Notes: generated by a model not told the origin, from the sequence alone. Positions 35,300 to 46,937 are shown, numbered from the stretch's first letter. The stretch is DNA of 64,000 nucleotides from Haemonchus contortus (GCA_000469685.2 LS997566.1:20175045-20239044), one strand, 5' to 3'. Translations and numbers: made by a program.

Positions 35300-36340
35300 C
35301 TCTAAATTTGTTCAGAGATACTCATCACTCATAACTCTCCACGATTTACCCCGGTACTTAGTGACATTGTTTTTAAGAGGGTGTGCAATAATCACGGAGG
35401 GTATACATGTTCTGCAATGCGATAAAATACTTTCTACAGGCTTACATATAAATTCGTGTAGATGAGCATTCAATTTTTCTATAAGCGTATTCAACAATTT
35501 CTGGATGGTCATTTGTGCATGTGGACGCGCTGCAATGCAATACCCAGTGAATCCCGCACGTATTCAATGAAATTTCTATCGAGAGAACGAGTAGGTCACT
35601 CCATTTGCAGAATATCATCTCGTTCCAGAAGCTCCTATACCTGTACTGTTCGATACGGTCGTGCATTGTCATGCCTAAATGAATTTAGGGACGATTGTAG
35701 CTCTGAATAGACGCATATGAGGAAGGAGTCACAGCAATACAGACTGGTAAAGGTGCAATGATAACAAATCTAGAAATCAGTACGGCTATGCAAAATGATG
35801 CCTTCCCCTACCGTAACACCATTAATAACAAAACCATCACGTTCGGCAATACATATTTCTAGGAGTGTTGCGTCCTTCCCTTACTCCATCCTGCAAGGAT
35901 GCGTTCAGAATCACTGCTAAAGCAATTCTGCTCCCATCTGAAATGAGCACACGGCTCCGTTTTACATGGGTCTATTTGACACCACCATAAACAGTTTTCC
36001 CGATGTGCGAGGGTAACAGGGACAGAATATAGCGGTCGTCGGGCGAAGAGACGCCAGTGCTAGTCTTGCCACTATAACGCATGAGAGACTTGCCTTGAAG
36101 TCTTTTGAATACCATTGCAGTCATAAAAGCTGATTGACGTGAATCTCTTCTCCTCGCTGCACACTGAAGCGATCATCTCATGGGGTAGTTCGGACGACCA
36201 TCTGCTCTCCTTTGAGCACCAGTACCTAAGCTCGGAACGTTCTTCATGCACGTAAAACATTGCTGTAACAAAACGGAGCCTCTGGGCTACACTCGTCTTG
36301 ATCAGACCTTCCAGCTAAGCGATGATCCTTTCTCGCATGG
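35300..36340 (-). pseudogene. degenerate Tc1/mariner-type transposase, P2 left arm
   Basis: The minus strand, with stops and frameshifts, reads Tc1 family landmarks: RERIIA.LEGLIKTSVAQRL (N-terminal helix-turn-helix region), HDNARPYRTVQV (second catalytic Asp region) and QME.PARSLDRNFIEYVRD (equivalent of the usual EWPARSPDLNPIEHVWD). Several in-frame stops make it inactive. The mirrored copy is at 40,754-41,795. Confidence 0.72.
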
Positions 36341-36869
36341 GTTCATGCAGATGATGTCTGCTGTAAATGTTGTTACTGAAATGTTTAGCCACAGTACTTT
36401 GTAGCTACTCGTTAATTGGCAAAATTTCTTTTCATATTCATTGCCTCGATCAATTTATGAGTCGCGAAACATGACTGTAGACAGTCAGGCTCTTCTCCTT
36501 CGCAAGGAAATTTGACTGGAGTAACCGTCTTGAATCTTGCACTATGATTCCACACATTCATGTATTCAAACCTAGTCTTTGATGTTTGGTCCTACTTTAT
36601 CCATCGCTTCCCTAAGTTTTGCTCACCAAAGTGTTGAGGCAAACCAAAATCTTGTCTTTGATAAGTAGATCGATTGATTTGATAGGTCTCCATGAACTTG
36701 GCGCAATAAGAAATTTGTTAAAAGAAACATGGGAAAACAGATAGCTGTCGGAGGTTCGAGTGTATTGAGAAACGCCTGTAGCTATGTATATATTCTTTCC
36801 AAATATCAGGTTATTCCCTTGAAAGCATAGAAATGCTATAAATTTGTGCTAATGGTTTGCTTAATAAGC

Positions 36870-37003
36870 GAGCACATTTATGGGATGTATCTGACATGCC
36901 ATCTAGTTGACATCCGCCACGAGCACACGTACGGAAGGCATCTGGTATGCCATCATGGTTGACATCCATCAGAAAGGCTCAAAGTAAGTATTCTGTAGGC
37001 GTC
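36870..37003. repeat. short direct repeats
   Basis: Two diverged copies of a unit of about 50 bp containing GAGCACA..TA.GG...GCATCTG..ATGCCATC..GTTGACATCC. A mirrored pair sits in the right arm near 40,091-40,224. Confidence 0.6.
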
Positions 37004-37165
37004 GTGAGGGTGAAGGGTTAAGTTTAATCTCGATCTCATTACCAGCCAGCCCGACCCTGATTCCGCTCTCACGCATTTCATGATAGCTGTGAGATAATTA
37101 AGAAAGCTCAATTAATTAATGAAGTTTTATTGGTGATATTTCATGAAGTTTTATTGCCGTCGTTG

Positions 37166-38312
37166 TTATGGTGCAATACAAAGCGCTTCTTCTACGCTGC
37201 AAACGCAGTTGGCGCATTTGCAGTCCTCGTTAGTTGTGCACGGTTTACCAACCTCGTAAATTAGAGAATCAAGATAGTTTCCTCTGAAAAACTTCTGTCA
37301 GCTTGTAAGATGTTCCACCTCTTCACTGGAGAGCTATACTTACGCTGGGGCATACTCGCATCCTACAAGAGTCATGTGTTCACACCACCTCACCGCACAG
37401 CCGATCTTCTTGCTCGCCTGCCAAACGACCTCAAACGATGACACTGTTCTTTTAGTTGACAAAACTGGTTAACAATTTCTATATCACCTGAGTGTAGTGC
37501 CCGACGCCATTATTGAAAACCTCCATTGTAAGCTTGTTTTCTTCAGGTACGCCATGGTGTTCCAATTCGCTGAACCATGAATATACACTCTAAAATTAAA
37601 GGGATCTTTTTTCAAAAGACATGCGAGAATTTAGTTTTCTCACTCCTGCTGCGGCGTGCGTCTTGTTAATGTTAATCCCCCCTGACATCCACAAGTTTTG
37701 TCCCCAGTAGTTCCTGTCCTTATAGGAATTATGTGCGAATTTGCATTCTTTGGCGTAGTCCATCATGTTCTTTTCAATGGCGCAATCGTAAGTCTGCAAC
37801 AGATTGTTACTCGATAGACGGCCACATCACACTGCGAATGGTTCAGGGTTCTGCAAAGTTCCTATACGTGTTGCACAACTGTTGTGAAGTAGCAGTAAGC
37901 CAAGTGTTCACACCATTTTCAGCATCCTAGCTGCCATCGGGGCGTACCCTCCTGACTTGTTCTTTGCTTTTCCTTGAGCAACGAGCGTCCTTAACCATTT
38001 CTGGTAATCACTTTATACTAAATGCTGTCTTGTTGTTTCAGTGGGCAAACCAACCGATACTCGTTGTGTTTGTCCAGAAACGTTTTTCTCACTTCATCCG
38101 ACATTCCTTCCGCGTCCGAGCACATGGCTGAAAACTCTTGGCATTAGCAGTGTCTACAAGAAAGTCTAACGGCGTGTTGATGATTACTTACATGCTCGTG
38201 CAGATGTGGTAAGAAGTGCCTAAAAACATCCATTAAGTAATTCATTTGAAAAGATCAACGATAGCGTCAAATCTTCACTTACCAATAAGGCTAGTTTCAT
38301 AAGTGAAAACAT
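37166..38312 (-). CDS. secreted CAP/SCP-TAPS (ASP-like) protein, P2 left copy, eight exons
   Basis: Mirror of the right-arm gene: minus-strand ATG at 38,312, stop at 37,166, eight exons with all splice sites kept; predicted 225 residues. Exons 1-2 give a signal peptide (MFSLMKLALLALLTTSARA). The mature part has one CAP domain with FAHNSYKDR, GQNLWMSGG, the CAP1 signature GHYTQVVW and the CAP2-like GNYLDSLIYEVG. The tail is a Cys-rich hinge-like segment. The cavity Glu usual in the GEN motif is Gln (GQN). One N-glycosylation sequon is NKT. The family is secreted in quantity by infective and adult hookworms; the exact role of this member is unknown. Confidence 0.86.
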
Positions 38313-38781
38313 AATTTGTGGTGACTGCGGATGCTTGGAACTGGAACCCGGAACTCCTTTTATATGAAAGCTAGACAAAAATGTCCAGCTGTACACACAC
38401 ATTTGAATCCCGGTAATGAATAAATGGTTCTGACGTGTCGATCCGCTTTCCAACGTATTATAAACTTTCCAAACAAACAATGAAAATGAGTGCAAAAGTG
38501 AAACACGTATCGATTACTGAATAGAATTGGTTAGGAGTTCAGTGGCTCCTAATCCGCTTGATACTAGTTCTATTCAGTAATCGATACGTGTTTCACTTTT
38601 GCACTCATTTTCATTGTTTGTTTGGAAAGTTTATAATACGTTGGAAAGCGGATCGACACGTCAGAACCATTTATTCATTACCGGGATTCAAATGTGTGTG
38701 TACAGCTGGACATTTTTGTCTAGCTTTCATATAAAAGGAGTTCCGGGTTCCAGTTCCAAGCATCCGCAGTCATCACAAATT
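38313..38781. promoter_or_regulatory. divergent intergenic region between two CAP genes
   Basis: A 469-bp head-to-head spacer, itself palindromic except for the central 40 bp. Each side carries TTTATAATACG-like AT-rich sequence about 150 bp from the ATG (38,629-38,639 on the right), a TTCAGTAATCGATACGTG block and a shared 5' leader. Any element here drives both genes identically (inference). The homologous P1 centre is shortened on its left side. Confidence 0.5.
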
Positions 38782-39928
38782 ATGTTTTCACTTATGAAAC
38801 TAGCCTTATCGGTAAGTGAAGATTTGACGCTATCGTTGATCTTTTCAAATGAACTACTTAATGGATGTTTTTAGGCACTTCTTACCACATCTGCACGAGC
38901 ATGTAAGTAATCATCAACACGCCGTTAGACTTTCTTGTAGACACTGCTAATGCCAAGAGTTTTCAGCCATGTGCTCGGACGCGGAAGGAATGTCGGATGA
39001 AGTGAGAAAAACGTTTCTGGACAAACACAACGAGTATCGGTTGGTTTGCCCACTGAAACAACAAGACAGCATTTAGTATAAAGTGATTACCAGAAATGGT
39101 TAAGGACGCTCGTTGCTCAAGGAAAAGCAAAGAACAAGTCAGGAGGGTACGCCCCGATGGCAGCTAGGATGCTGAAAATGGTGTGAACACTTGGCTTACT
39201 GCTACTTCACAACAGTTGTGCAACACGTATAGGAACTTTGCAGAACCCTGAACCATTCGCAGTGTGATGTGGCCGTCTATCGAGTAACAATCTGTTGCAG
39301 ACTTACGATTGCGCCATTGAAAAGAACATGATGGACTACGCCAAAGAATGCAAATTCGCACATAATTCCTATAAGGACAGGAACTACTGGGGACAAAACA
39401 TGTGGATGTCAGGGGGGATTAACATTAACAAGACGCACGCCGCAGCAGGAGTGAGAAAACTAAATTCTCGCATGTCTTTTGAAAAAAGATCCCTTTAATT
39501 TTAGAGTGTATATTCATGGTTCAGCGAATTGGAACACCATGGCGTACCTGAAGAAAACAAGCTTACAATGGAGGTTTTCAATAATGGCGTCGGGCACTAC
39601 ACTCAGGTGATATAGAAATTGTTAACCAGTTTTGTCAACTAAAAGAACAGTGTCATCGTTTGAGGTCGTTTGGCAGGCGAGCAAGAAGATCGGCTGTGCG
39701 GTGAGGTGGTGTGAACACATGACTCTTGTAGGATGCGAGTATGCCCCAGCGTAAGTATAGCTCTCCAGTGAAGAGGTGTAACATCTTACAAGCTGACAGA
39801 AGTTTTTCAGAGGAAACTATCTTGATTCTCTAATTTACGAGGTTGGTAAACCGTGCACAACTAACGAGGACTGCAAATGCGCCAACTGCGTTTGCAGCGT
39901 AGAAGAAGCGCTTTGTATTGCACCATAA
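38782..39928 (+). CDS. secreted CAP/SCP-TAPS (ASP-like) protein, P2 right copy, eight exons
   Basis: Exons: 38,782-38,811; 38,875-38,902; 38,967-39,043; 39,094-39,180; 39,301-39,450; 39,505-39,606; 39,665-39,750; 39,811-39,928. All phases agree and the total is 678 nt (225 residues plus stop). The first two exons (30 and 28 nt) encode a signal peptide, MFSLMKLALSALLTTSARA. The mature chain begins near SMCSDAEGMSDEV. CAP features: HNEYR, TYDCAIEKNMMDYAKEC, FAHNSYKDR, GQNMWMSGG, WFSELEHHGVPEENKL, GHYTQVVW, GNYLDSLIYEVG, tail GKPCTTNEDCKCANCVC. GEN is GQN. AATAAA lies at 39,939. The boundary of exons 3/4 (KWLRT insertion) is the least certain. Confidence 0.88.
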
Positions 39929-40753
39929 CAACGACGGCAATAAAACTTCATGAAATATCACCAATAAAACTTCATTAATTAATTGAGCTTTCTTAATTAT
40001 CTCACAGCTATCATGAAATGCGTGAGAGCGGAATCAGGGTCGGGCTGGCTGGTAATGAGATCGAGATTAAACTTAACCCTTCACCCTCACGATGCCTACA
40101 GAATACTTACTTTGAGCCTTTCTGATGGATGTCAACCATGATGGCATACCAGATGCCTTCCGTACGTGTGCTCGTGGCGGATGTCAACTAGATGGCATGT
40201 CAGATACATCCCATAAATGTGCTCGCTTATTAAGCAAACCATTAGCACAAATTTATAGCATTTCTATGCTTTCAAGGGAATAACCTGATATTTGGAAAGA
40301 ATATATACATAGCTACAGGCGTTTCTCAATACACTCGAACCTCCGACAGCTATCTGTTTTCCCATGTTTCTTTTAACAAATTTCTTATTGCGCCAAGTTC
40401 ATGGAGACCTATCAAATCAATCGATCTACTTATCAAAGACAAGATTTTGGTTTGCCTCAACACTTTGGTGAGCAAAACTTAGGGAAGCGATGGATAAAGT
40501 AGGACCAAACATCAAAGACTAGGTTTGAATACATGAATGTGTGGAATCATAGTGCAAGATTCAAGACGGTTACTCCAGTCAAATTTCCTTGCGAAGGAGA
40601 AGAGCCTGACTGTCTACAGTCATGTTTCGCGACTCATAAATTGATCGAGGCAATGAATATGAAAAGAAATTTTGCCAATTAACGAGTAGCTACAAAGTAC
40701 TGTGGCTAAACATTTCAGTAACAACATTTACAGCAGACATCATCTGCATGAAC

Positions 40754-41795
40754 CCATGCGAGAAAGGATCATCGCTTAGCTGGAAGGTCTGATCAAGACG
40801 AGTGTAGCCCAGAGGCTCCGTTTTGTTACAGCAATGTTTTACGTGCATGAAGAACGTTCCGAGCTTAGGTACTGGTGCTCAAAGGAGAGCAGATGGTCGT
40901 CCGAACTACCCCATGAGATGATCGCTTCAGTGTGCAGCGAGGAGAAGAGATTCACGTCAATCAGCTTTTATGACTGCAATGGTATTCAAAAGACTTCAAG
41001 GCAAGTCTCTCATGCGTTATAGTGGCAAGACTAGCACTGGCGTCTCTTCGCCCGACGACCGCTATATTCTGTCCCTGTTACCCTCGCACATCGGGAAAAC
41101 TGTTTATGGTGGTGTCAAATAGACCCATGTAAAACGGAGCCGTGTGCTCATTTCAGATGGGAGCAGAATTGCTTTAGCAGTGATTCTGAACGCATCCTTG
41201 CAGGATGGAGTAAGGGAAGGACGCAACACTCCTAGAAATATGTATTGCCGAACGTGATGGTTTTGTTATTAATGGTGTTACGGTAGGGGAAGGCATCATT
41301 TTGCATAGCCGTACTGATTTCTAGATTTGTTATCATTGCACCTTTACCAGTCTGTATTGCTGTGACTCCTTCCTCATATGCGTCTATTCAGAGCTACAAT
41401 CGTCCCTAAATTCATTTAGGCATGACAATGCACGACCGTATCGAACAGTACAGGTATAGGAGCTTCTGGAACGAGATGATATTCTGCAAATGGAGTGACC
41501 TGCTCGTTCTCTCGATAGAAATTTCATTGAATACGTGCGGGATTCACTGGGTATTGCATTGCAGCGCGTCCACATGCACAAATGACCATCCAGAAATTGT
41601 TGAATACGCTTATAGAAAAATTGAATGCTCATCTACACGAATTTATATGTAAGCCTGTAGAAAGTATTTTATCGCATTGCAGAACATGTATACCCTCCGT
41701 GATTATTGCACACCCTCTTAAAAACAATGTCACTAAATACCGGGGTAAATCGTGGAGAGTTATGAGTGATGAGTATCTCTGAACAAATTTAGAGA
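40754..41795 (+). pseudogene. degenerate Tc1/mariner-type transposase, P2 right arm
   Basis: Mirror of the left-arm relic. The plus strand near 41,424 reads DNARPYRTVQV, stop, ELLERDDILQME, stop, PARSLDRNFIEYVRDSLGI. The region upstream carries an N-terminal relic near 40,760-40,850. Both copies share the same stops, so decay preceded the palindrome duplication or was homogenised afterwards. Confidence 0.72.
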
Positions 41796-42455
41796 TCGGC
41801 TTACAGCAAGTCTTCTCTTTTCCTCCGCAATCTCCCAATGTGTAGGGGGGGGGGCACGTGATTTATTTTCTCCTTATACATTTCCAGTCGAACCGCACGG
41901 TTTCCCTCACTCTTATAACAAAATTGTAATGATCGGCTAACTCATTTTCGGAGCAACTGATACTTCTCTTTACACAAAATTTAACACAGGAATTACAGGG
42001 CAGTGCAAGTGGTATTAAGCTGTGAGGATGCAAATTTTTTTAATTAGAAGTTCCGATCTGTTGTTCTACATCTCAAAAATAATCCCATCAAATATTTACC
42101 TGATAGGCAACTAAAGCGTTGAATGGTACTAACAAACGTTATCAAGTGATAACAACAGGCTGTTGTCGTTACCTTCAATGATGGGTCTACTCGAAAATAA
42201 AGCCTCAAAGTCTATGTACACTCTGTAGTACTTGTTCTCCGAGCTACAGCACTGGCGATCAGGGAGATCACATCAGCCGCAAAAGCATTCGGAGTAACAG
42301 GACGTGCTGAATAACGCTCCAGCCACATCGAGGAGTATACCACCTTGAGTGGCTCAGTTTCTTGCTGTTCTCCAATAGCAGAGCGAGCAAGCTCGACAGC
42401 AGAAACAAAGACTTCAATAACACGTGCTGTAACTGCTGACCTGCTTATAGAGTAG

Positions 42456-42625
42456 AGTCTGGGAACCCGAGCACTCCTCAAGGAGCGGCCGTTTCCAGAT
42501 GCGTACGGCTACCTGATATGGAACGCGCCATATTTTAATCGAGGGCGACACTTTCACTTCTGGTACATTTTAGAAATGATACGGACCAGAAATCGAAGAT
42601 CAAAGGTTCTCATCTCCCGATTACC
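42456..42625 (+). CDS. candidate internal exon, right-arm copy
   Basis: Opens after an in-frame TAG acting as acceptor and ends at donor TTACC|GTAAGC (phase 2). It reads SLGTRALLKERPFPDAYGY, then LIWNAPYFNRGRHFHFWYI and MIRTRNRRSKVLISRLP. Rich in aromatic residues. No neighbouring exon assigned; family unknown. Confidence 0.3.
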
Positions 42626-42734
42626 GTAAGCGGATCCTCACCATTGACAAGCAAGTAGAGTATTGCATTAATAGTGGAAACTTGACAATTTCGCATGTGT
42701 TGTATGATGGGATCATAGATGACCACTGAGTGGA

Positions 42735-43600
42735 ACTGATCACCTGTGTCCCGCTGATCATCGATTTCCTCGAGCGGACGCCACTAAACTCTAAACTTGC
42801 AGCTGTCACGAACCTGAGAGATCCAGGGAATCGCATTCCCTTCATTCAAAGCTTTCGTGAAGAATTCTGTTTACGTCCATCCTGGTGTTCGCATGACGTC
42901 CCGAGAGATCCATTCAGTAACCGCCCTGGTGCAACTGTCATCACTGTATCGAGTGAAGTGTCCGGCCCACCTAATATTCGATTCCTTGGCGTATTCAACG
43001 GCATCCCTGATCTCTGCTCGATGACGGAGCTTAGAACTCCGGATTCTCGTCTGCACTTGCGTGTATAGAGAAATACCAGGCATCACCCTTCCTAAAACTG
43101 ATGAATAGCGCTTACAGCATGCTCATCCTGCTTTGTAGCATCCGAGTCTCCTAGGCATACATCAAAGCAGGAGGGAAGCAATGTCAAAACGATGAAAGCA
43201 GAGCCGGAGTTGTCTGTCTTCTTCATACTCCCTTGATGTTCTTGAGTGCTCCCCACGCGGCACATTTCCTCCTGCTCAACTCCGGAGCTAGATTGTTCAT
43301 CATGTTGAACTCCCGGCATAGCTATAGCATTCAGAGATGTACGTTTCGCTTAATCTAACCATTCCTTGCTTAGTCTCTAATGAACATCGTTTCGATAGTG
43401 GTCGTCAACCTCCATTCCCGAGTCTTCCCATTCCGAATGAGGCATGATCTTCTTGACAGCAGCGTTGAAGATCCGAGCGACATGGTGTCACCTTTCCGAA
43501 CACCTCTCTTTATGTTTTGGGTAGGCAGGTGGACGTGGCTATGGAAGAGATCCGAGTAGAACTCGAAGATGACCTTCTCCATCGCCCTCCGAAACGCAGT
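42735..43600 (-). pseudogene. degenerate RTE non-LTR retrotransposon, right edge of P2
   Basis: Minus strand, with breaks: MEKVIFEFYSDLFHSHVHLP joined directly to IKRGVRKGDTMS (RT motif B), so the RT core between them is deleted. Then QDEHAVSAI, SLYTQVQTRIRSSKLRHRAE and IRWAGHFTRYSDD. It mirrors the plus-strand RTE at 32.7-34.4 kb only inside palindrome P2 (inside 43,029); outside it the two copies differ. Confidence 0.8.
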
Positions 43601-43689
43601 AACTTTCCGTCAGGGCGATGGAGGGAAGTGATCTTGGTCTTGCAATTGGAGAAGCTCCATCAGGACAAATATCAGGGACGCTGTTTATT

Positions 43690-43920
43690 TCTCTAAGGGA
43701 TCGAAAACCAGGTTTTTGGGTCCCCGGGACTTTAAATGATCAGCAGGACAGCCGCCAGCGTGATGACCAGTCTTCCTCACGAAAGCTCAGAACTAAAGCA
43801 GCGACCCAATGGACTAAGTTCTCTCGTGTTAAGACCGAATGAAGACGTTACTGCTTCCTGCTCAAGGAAATCGATGGCCAAAAGGAAGACAGGTGATGCA
43901 GGCGATGTATAGAAAGTAAC
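43690..43920 (+). pseudogene. RTE 3' end fragment, opposite strand
   Basis: The plus strand reads, with frame changes, WVPGTLNDQQDSRQ (equivalent to the RTE WIPRD... region), GQPPA..PVFLTKAQN and EIDGQKEDR. This is the C-terminal tail of another RTE copy, lying tail-outward against the minus-strand copy. Confidence 0.6.
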
Positions 43921-45096
43921 CAACAAAATAATAGCCATCATGAACGTACTTACAACACCTTACTGAACTTCCAGATCCAGATGGATCAGAGAATTACTCG
44001 TAGATGCAACTAAAGCGGTCATCAGAAGGAGAATTCATAGACTATGTAAGTGAGGGTAGAACCTTGCAACCAAGCTTTCTGGCTGGTCAACGTTCCTACA
44101 GGAGGAAGGGCGCTGAAGAAGAGTAAAGCCTTCAGTTCTCCTTTGCCTTAAGCAAATGGCGTCATTTTTGTTGTCGAAAAAATCATAGTGTGATATTTGG
44201 CAACATCTCGCATTCGGGTATCCCTTTAGAATAGTCTAGATATTTCAGCTAGACCTCTGCTTTTTGCACTTATCCTTTCTACTACTTCGGTGATGGTTCG
44301 CCTGACCGAAGCCAGCCTTTCTGTTAAGTCTAGTTAACATGCGTTATCCAAATATCATCTCCAGTGTGGCTAGTGAGGTTTCAGTGAGAAAAGTTCCTCT
44401 TTAGCCGACGCAGAAGCGAAAACTGACGTACCCTTACTGTTATGAACATGTGGGAGACATTCAATCGTACAAAACTCAAGTGGACATTTATTTTTTGTAG
44501 ACATGGGAGGAGAATGGCAGTAGTTGTGTAATAGTTCGGACTTTCTCTCGGGATGCATTGCGCAAAGCATCATCACTGCTCAATGCAAGATATCTAGTCC
44601 AATCTGGTATCTCATTTAGTAAAACACAATTCTTTCTGTATGACTAATTTGGTGGAGATGCACAAAGACTGGTTGCTTCATCGAAAGCTCCCTCAGAAAA
44701 ATTTCTTGTGAATAAGTGGGCTTCATAGCGAATAAGGGCGTACCCCAAACAGTTTTTTTGCCTTTCCATCGCCGTGGCGATGAAGCAAATATGAATTGGA
44801 AAATGTAATTGCGATGTGAAGTGACGTTTCTAGAGCAATCGCAGCGTCTTCTTCGCTGCATGAATCAGGTCACTGTGAATCATGGAGAAGTGAGCGGTCT
44901 TTGTATCCAGAAGCGTGTAGTTGCTCTGAAAACATCTGTCAACATTTTTCCGACAACCTTTTCAAAGGCTCTTATGAATACTTAAAATGTCAGAAGTCTG
45001 CAGTTCATTCCGATGACTATAAATGAATGTTCTACTCAGCTTGCTGTGAAACTATAATTCCATCAAGATCCTCTTTGCCCGCTTCTTAACCTAACC
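43921..45096. other. no supported gene
   Basis: Short frames only. I found no exon chain or repeat I can name. Confidence 0.4.
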
Positions 45097-45595
45097 TCGA
45101 AGGCACAATTCACGATAAAAAAGATCTCTGAGAGTTGCCACTCTGAATTCCGTACCCCATAGGTGGCGGTGTCAGATCGGTAAGTGGCTTAGATAGATCG
45201 TTATAAGAGCTCGGAGCATGTATTGGTTGAATGCCACACCCATAGCGGACGAGTTTATACGGCATGTGGAGGCTGCACTATCTCAAGGCACTCCCATGTT
45301 GGTGGTTCGAACAATTTGTTCGAACCCATGGCGACAGCGAAAGGCTATTCCAGACATTTTTGGCTTAGTTCAGTAAGTTCTTGCGTTGCAACAATTGCAA
45401 AAATCTCGCTAAGTACTCGTTCCATGGCATTTTCGTCACGGTAATCTCGTACGATCTCCACTTCTAATATTTTTGATGAGCCTTATTTTTTGCTGAATAG
45501 TCGGACTTTCTCGCTTTCTTTGCCACCGATGCTTCGCTCTACGTTAACACCCACGCTTCTCAACCTTCATTAGATACTTTAACTGTGCCTCTAAG
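45097..45595. mobile_element. family A MITE, diverged
   Basis: Left CGAAGGCACAATTCACGAT, right AACTGTGCCTCTAAG (inverted). The interior resembles the 62.8-63.2 kb copy (CCCAAGGCACTC/CTCAAGGCACTC and GGTTCGAAC-type blocks). About 500 bp, non-coding. Confidence 0.65.
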
Positions 45596-46250
45596 CTAAA
45601 GTAATGTTCAGAATTGCTAAATACCCAGCGCGTAGAACGTTTAACCCTGCAGATTTTGCTGACCTGTACGCATTAAGCGATAGTGACGTTTTGAGCGCTT
45701 CTCACCTCCGTGGCTGAACTCATCTAAAACTAACACTTCTTGTTTCCCAAAACTTAGGTCCTTCAATCTATTTCATTTGCTATCCCATTTGATTTCCTTC
45801 GAAAGTTGACAAGTAATTGACTGGATTTCGGGATGATGTAGTAGTTGGCAATCCATGAGGTTCACCGATGCCCCTACTGGTTCATACCAAAAGTACAGTC
45901 ATGGATTGTTCTATATTCGCGTATACTTCATAACCTGTCGAAGTCTCTCACCCCTAGCTGTGCTCTTGATGTGGAACTTTATCAAAAAGTACTGTTTTGC
46001 TTTATGATGGAGGGCAAGATCTCAAACTCCTCGATCTAATTCGGAAGTTATTTAGGTGAGCGTAGCGTTCAGACTACTTCTGAACCGAAGCAGACATGCG
46101 ATACGTCAGCGAATTCTCGACTGATGTTGACGATTATCGATTTAATGTTAATTATATTTCTAAGGCTGAGTTATATTTAAACAGTTTGAGTACCGTCATT
46201 AGACATTGAAAACTCCCATTTGACAAAACACTTTCCTTTTTTCGTACGAG

Positions 46251-46494
46251 GTACTGCATGGTGATCCAAGTTTACCTTCGATCGACTACGACAGTTCAAT
46301 CACTCACGACTCAGAATTATTCTACGACACTCTACCGCAAACGATAGAGGTTCGTTGACTTCGATTCCAAATGGAATGAGTTCGTGAAGATTTTGCAAAG
46401 AGTTTTTCTTCAGCTAAGCCCATGCTCACTGACGGAAGTTGATTCCTACGAAATTGCCGACAAACATACACCAAATGCTTCGATTGTCGACCAA
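46251..46494 (+). CDS. candidate gene, two linked exons, unrecognised
   Basis: Exon one (start uncertain, 46,251-46,349) reads [19 protein letters not shown], then [13 protein letters not shown], and ends at donor GAG|GTTCGT. A 64-nt intron ends in a strong TTTTTCTTCAG. Exon two (46,414-46,494) reads [19 protein letters not shown], then PNASIVDQ, with donor CAA|GTAAGC. Joins are phase 0. A terminal exon could be 47,342-47,365 (ALAGQHD, stop), or the gene may continue into the exons at 47.9-49.1 kb. Acidic, Ser/Asp-rich; family unknown. Confidence 0.4.
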
Positions 46495-46937
46495 GTAAGC
46501 AGTGGCTTCTCAGTGATATTATGTCTTAATCCGCTTCTTTCGATGAGTTGTATACTTGTAGAATTGTATTTTTGTCATTCTTTATGTGGCAAAATATGAG
46601 AACCTTGACTAGCAATAGGTGGGGGAACGCCAATCAAAGGGTTTATTCTTACCCTCCGGCCGCGTCGCGTTTTGTCAGAACACGAGCTCATTAGACGGAT
46701 AGTCGGATTGGTCCGGGGCAGTCACTTCACTTCAGCTTATGTCACTGGCTCGCTACGGCTACTCCTATTTTAAATAATTAGAGTTGTGGTTGGTTACCTG
46801 TCGGTCCATCTATGACCCTTTGGGTTATCACCCTTAGATGATGGAAGGATAGCGAAGGTGCATTTCTAGGGGTGCTAATCAGGTCATCTGGACATTAGGT
46901 GGAATAAGATGAAATTATAGAAAGAAGTGATTCGAGT

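Larger units (their letters stand above)
34066..43029. repeat. large palindrome P2 (~9 kb inverted duplication)
   Basis: The left arm 34,066-38,527 is mirrored by 38,567-43,029; paired positions sum to 77,094-77,095 along the whole length, so indels are almost absent. Differences seen are scattered single changes (for example Val/Ala in a Tc1 relic frame, Leu/Ser and Leu/Met in the CAP genes). The spacer is only about 40 bp and itself holds TTAGGAG...CTCCTAA. The outer edges fall inside RTE copies whose sequences then diverge. Each arm holds an RTE 3' end, a candidate exon, a Tc1-like relic, and one CAP gene. Confidence 0.93.
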
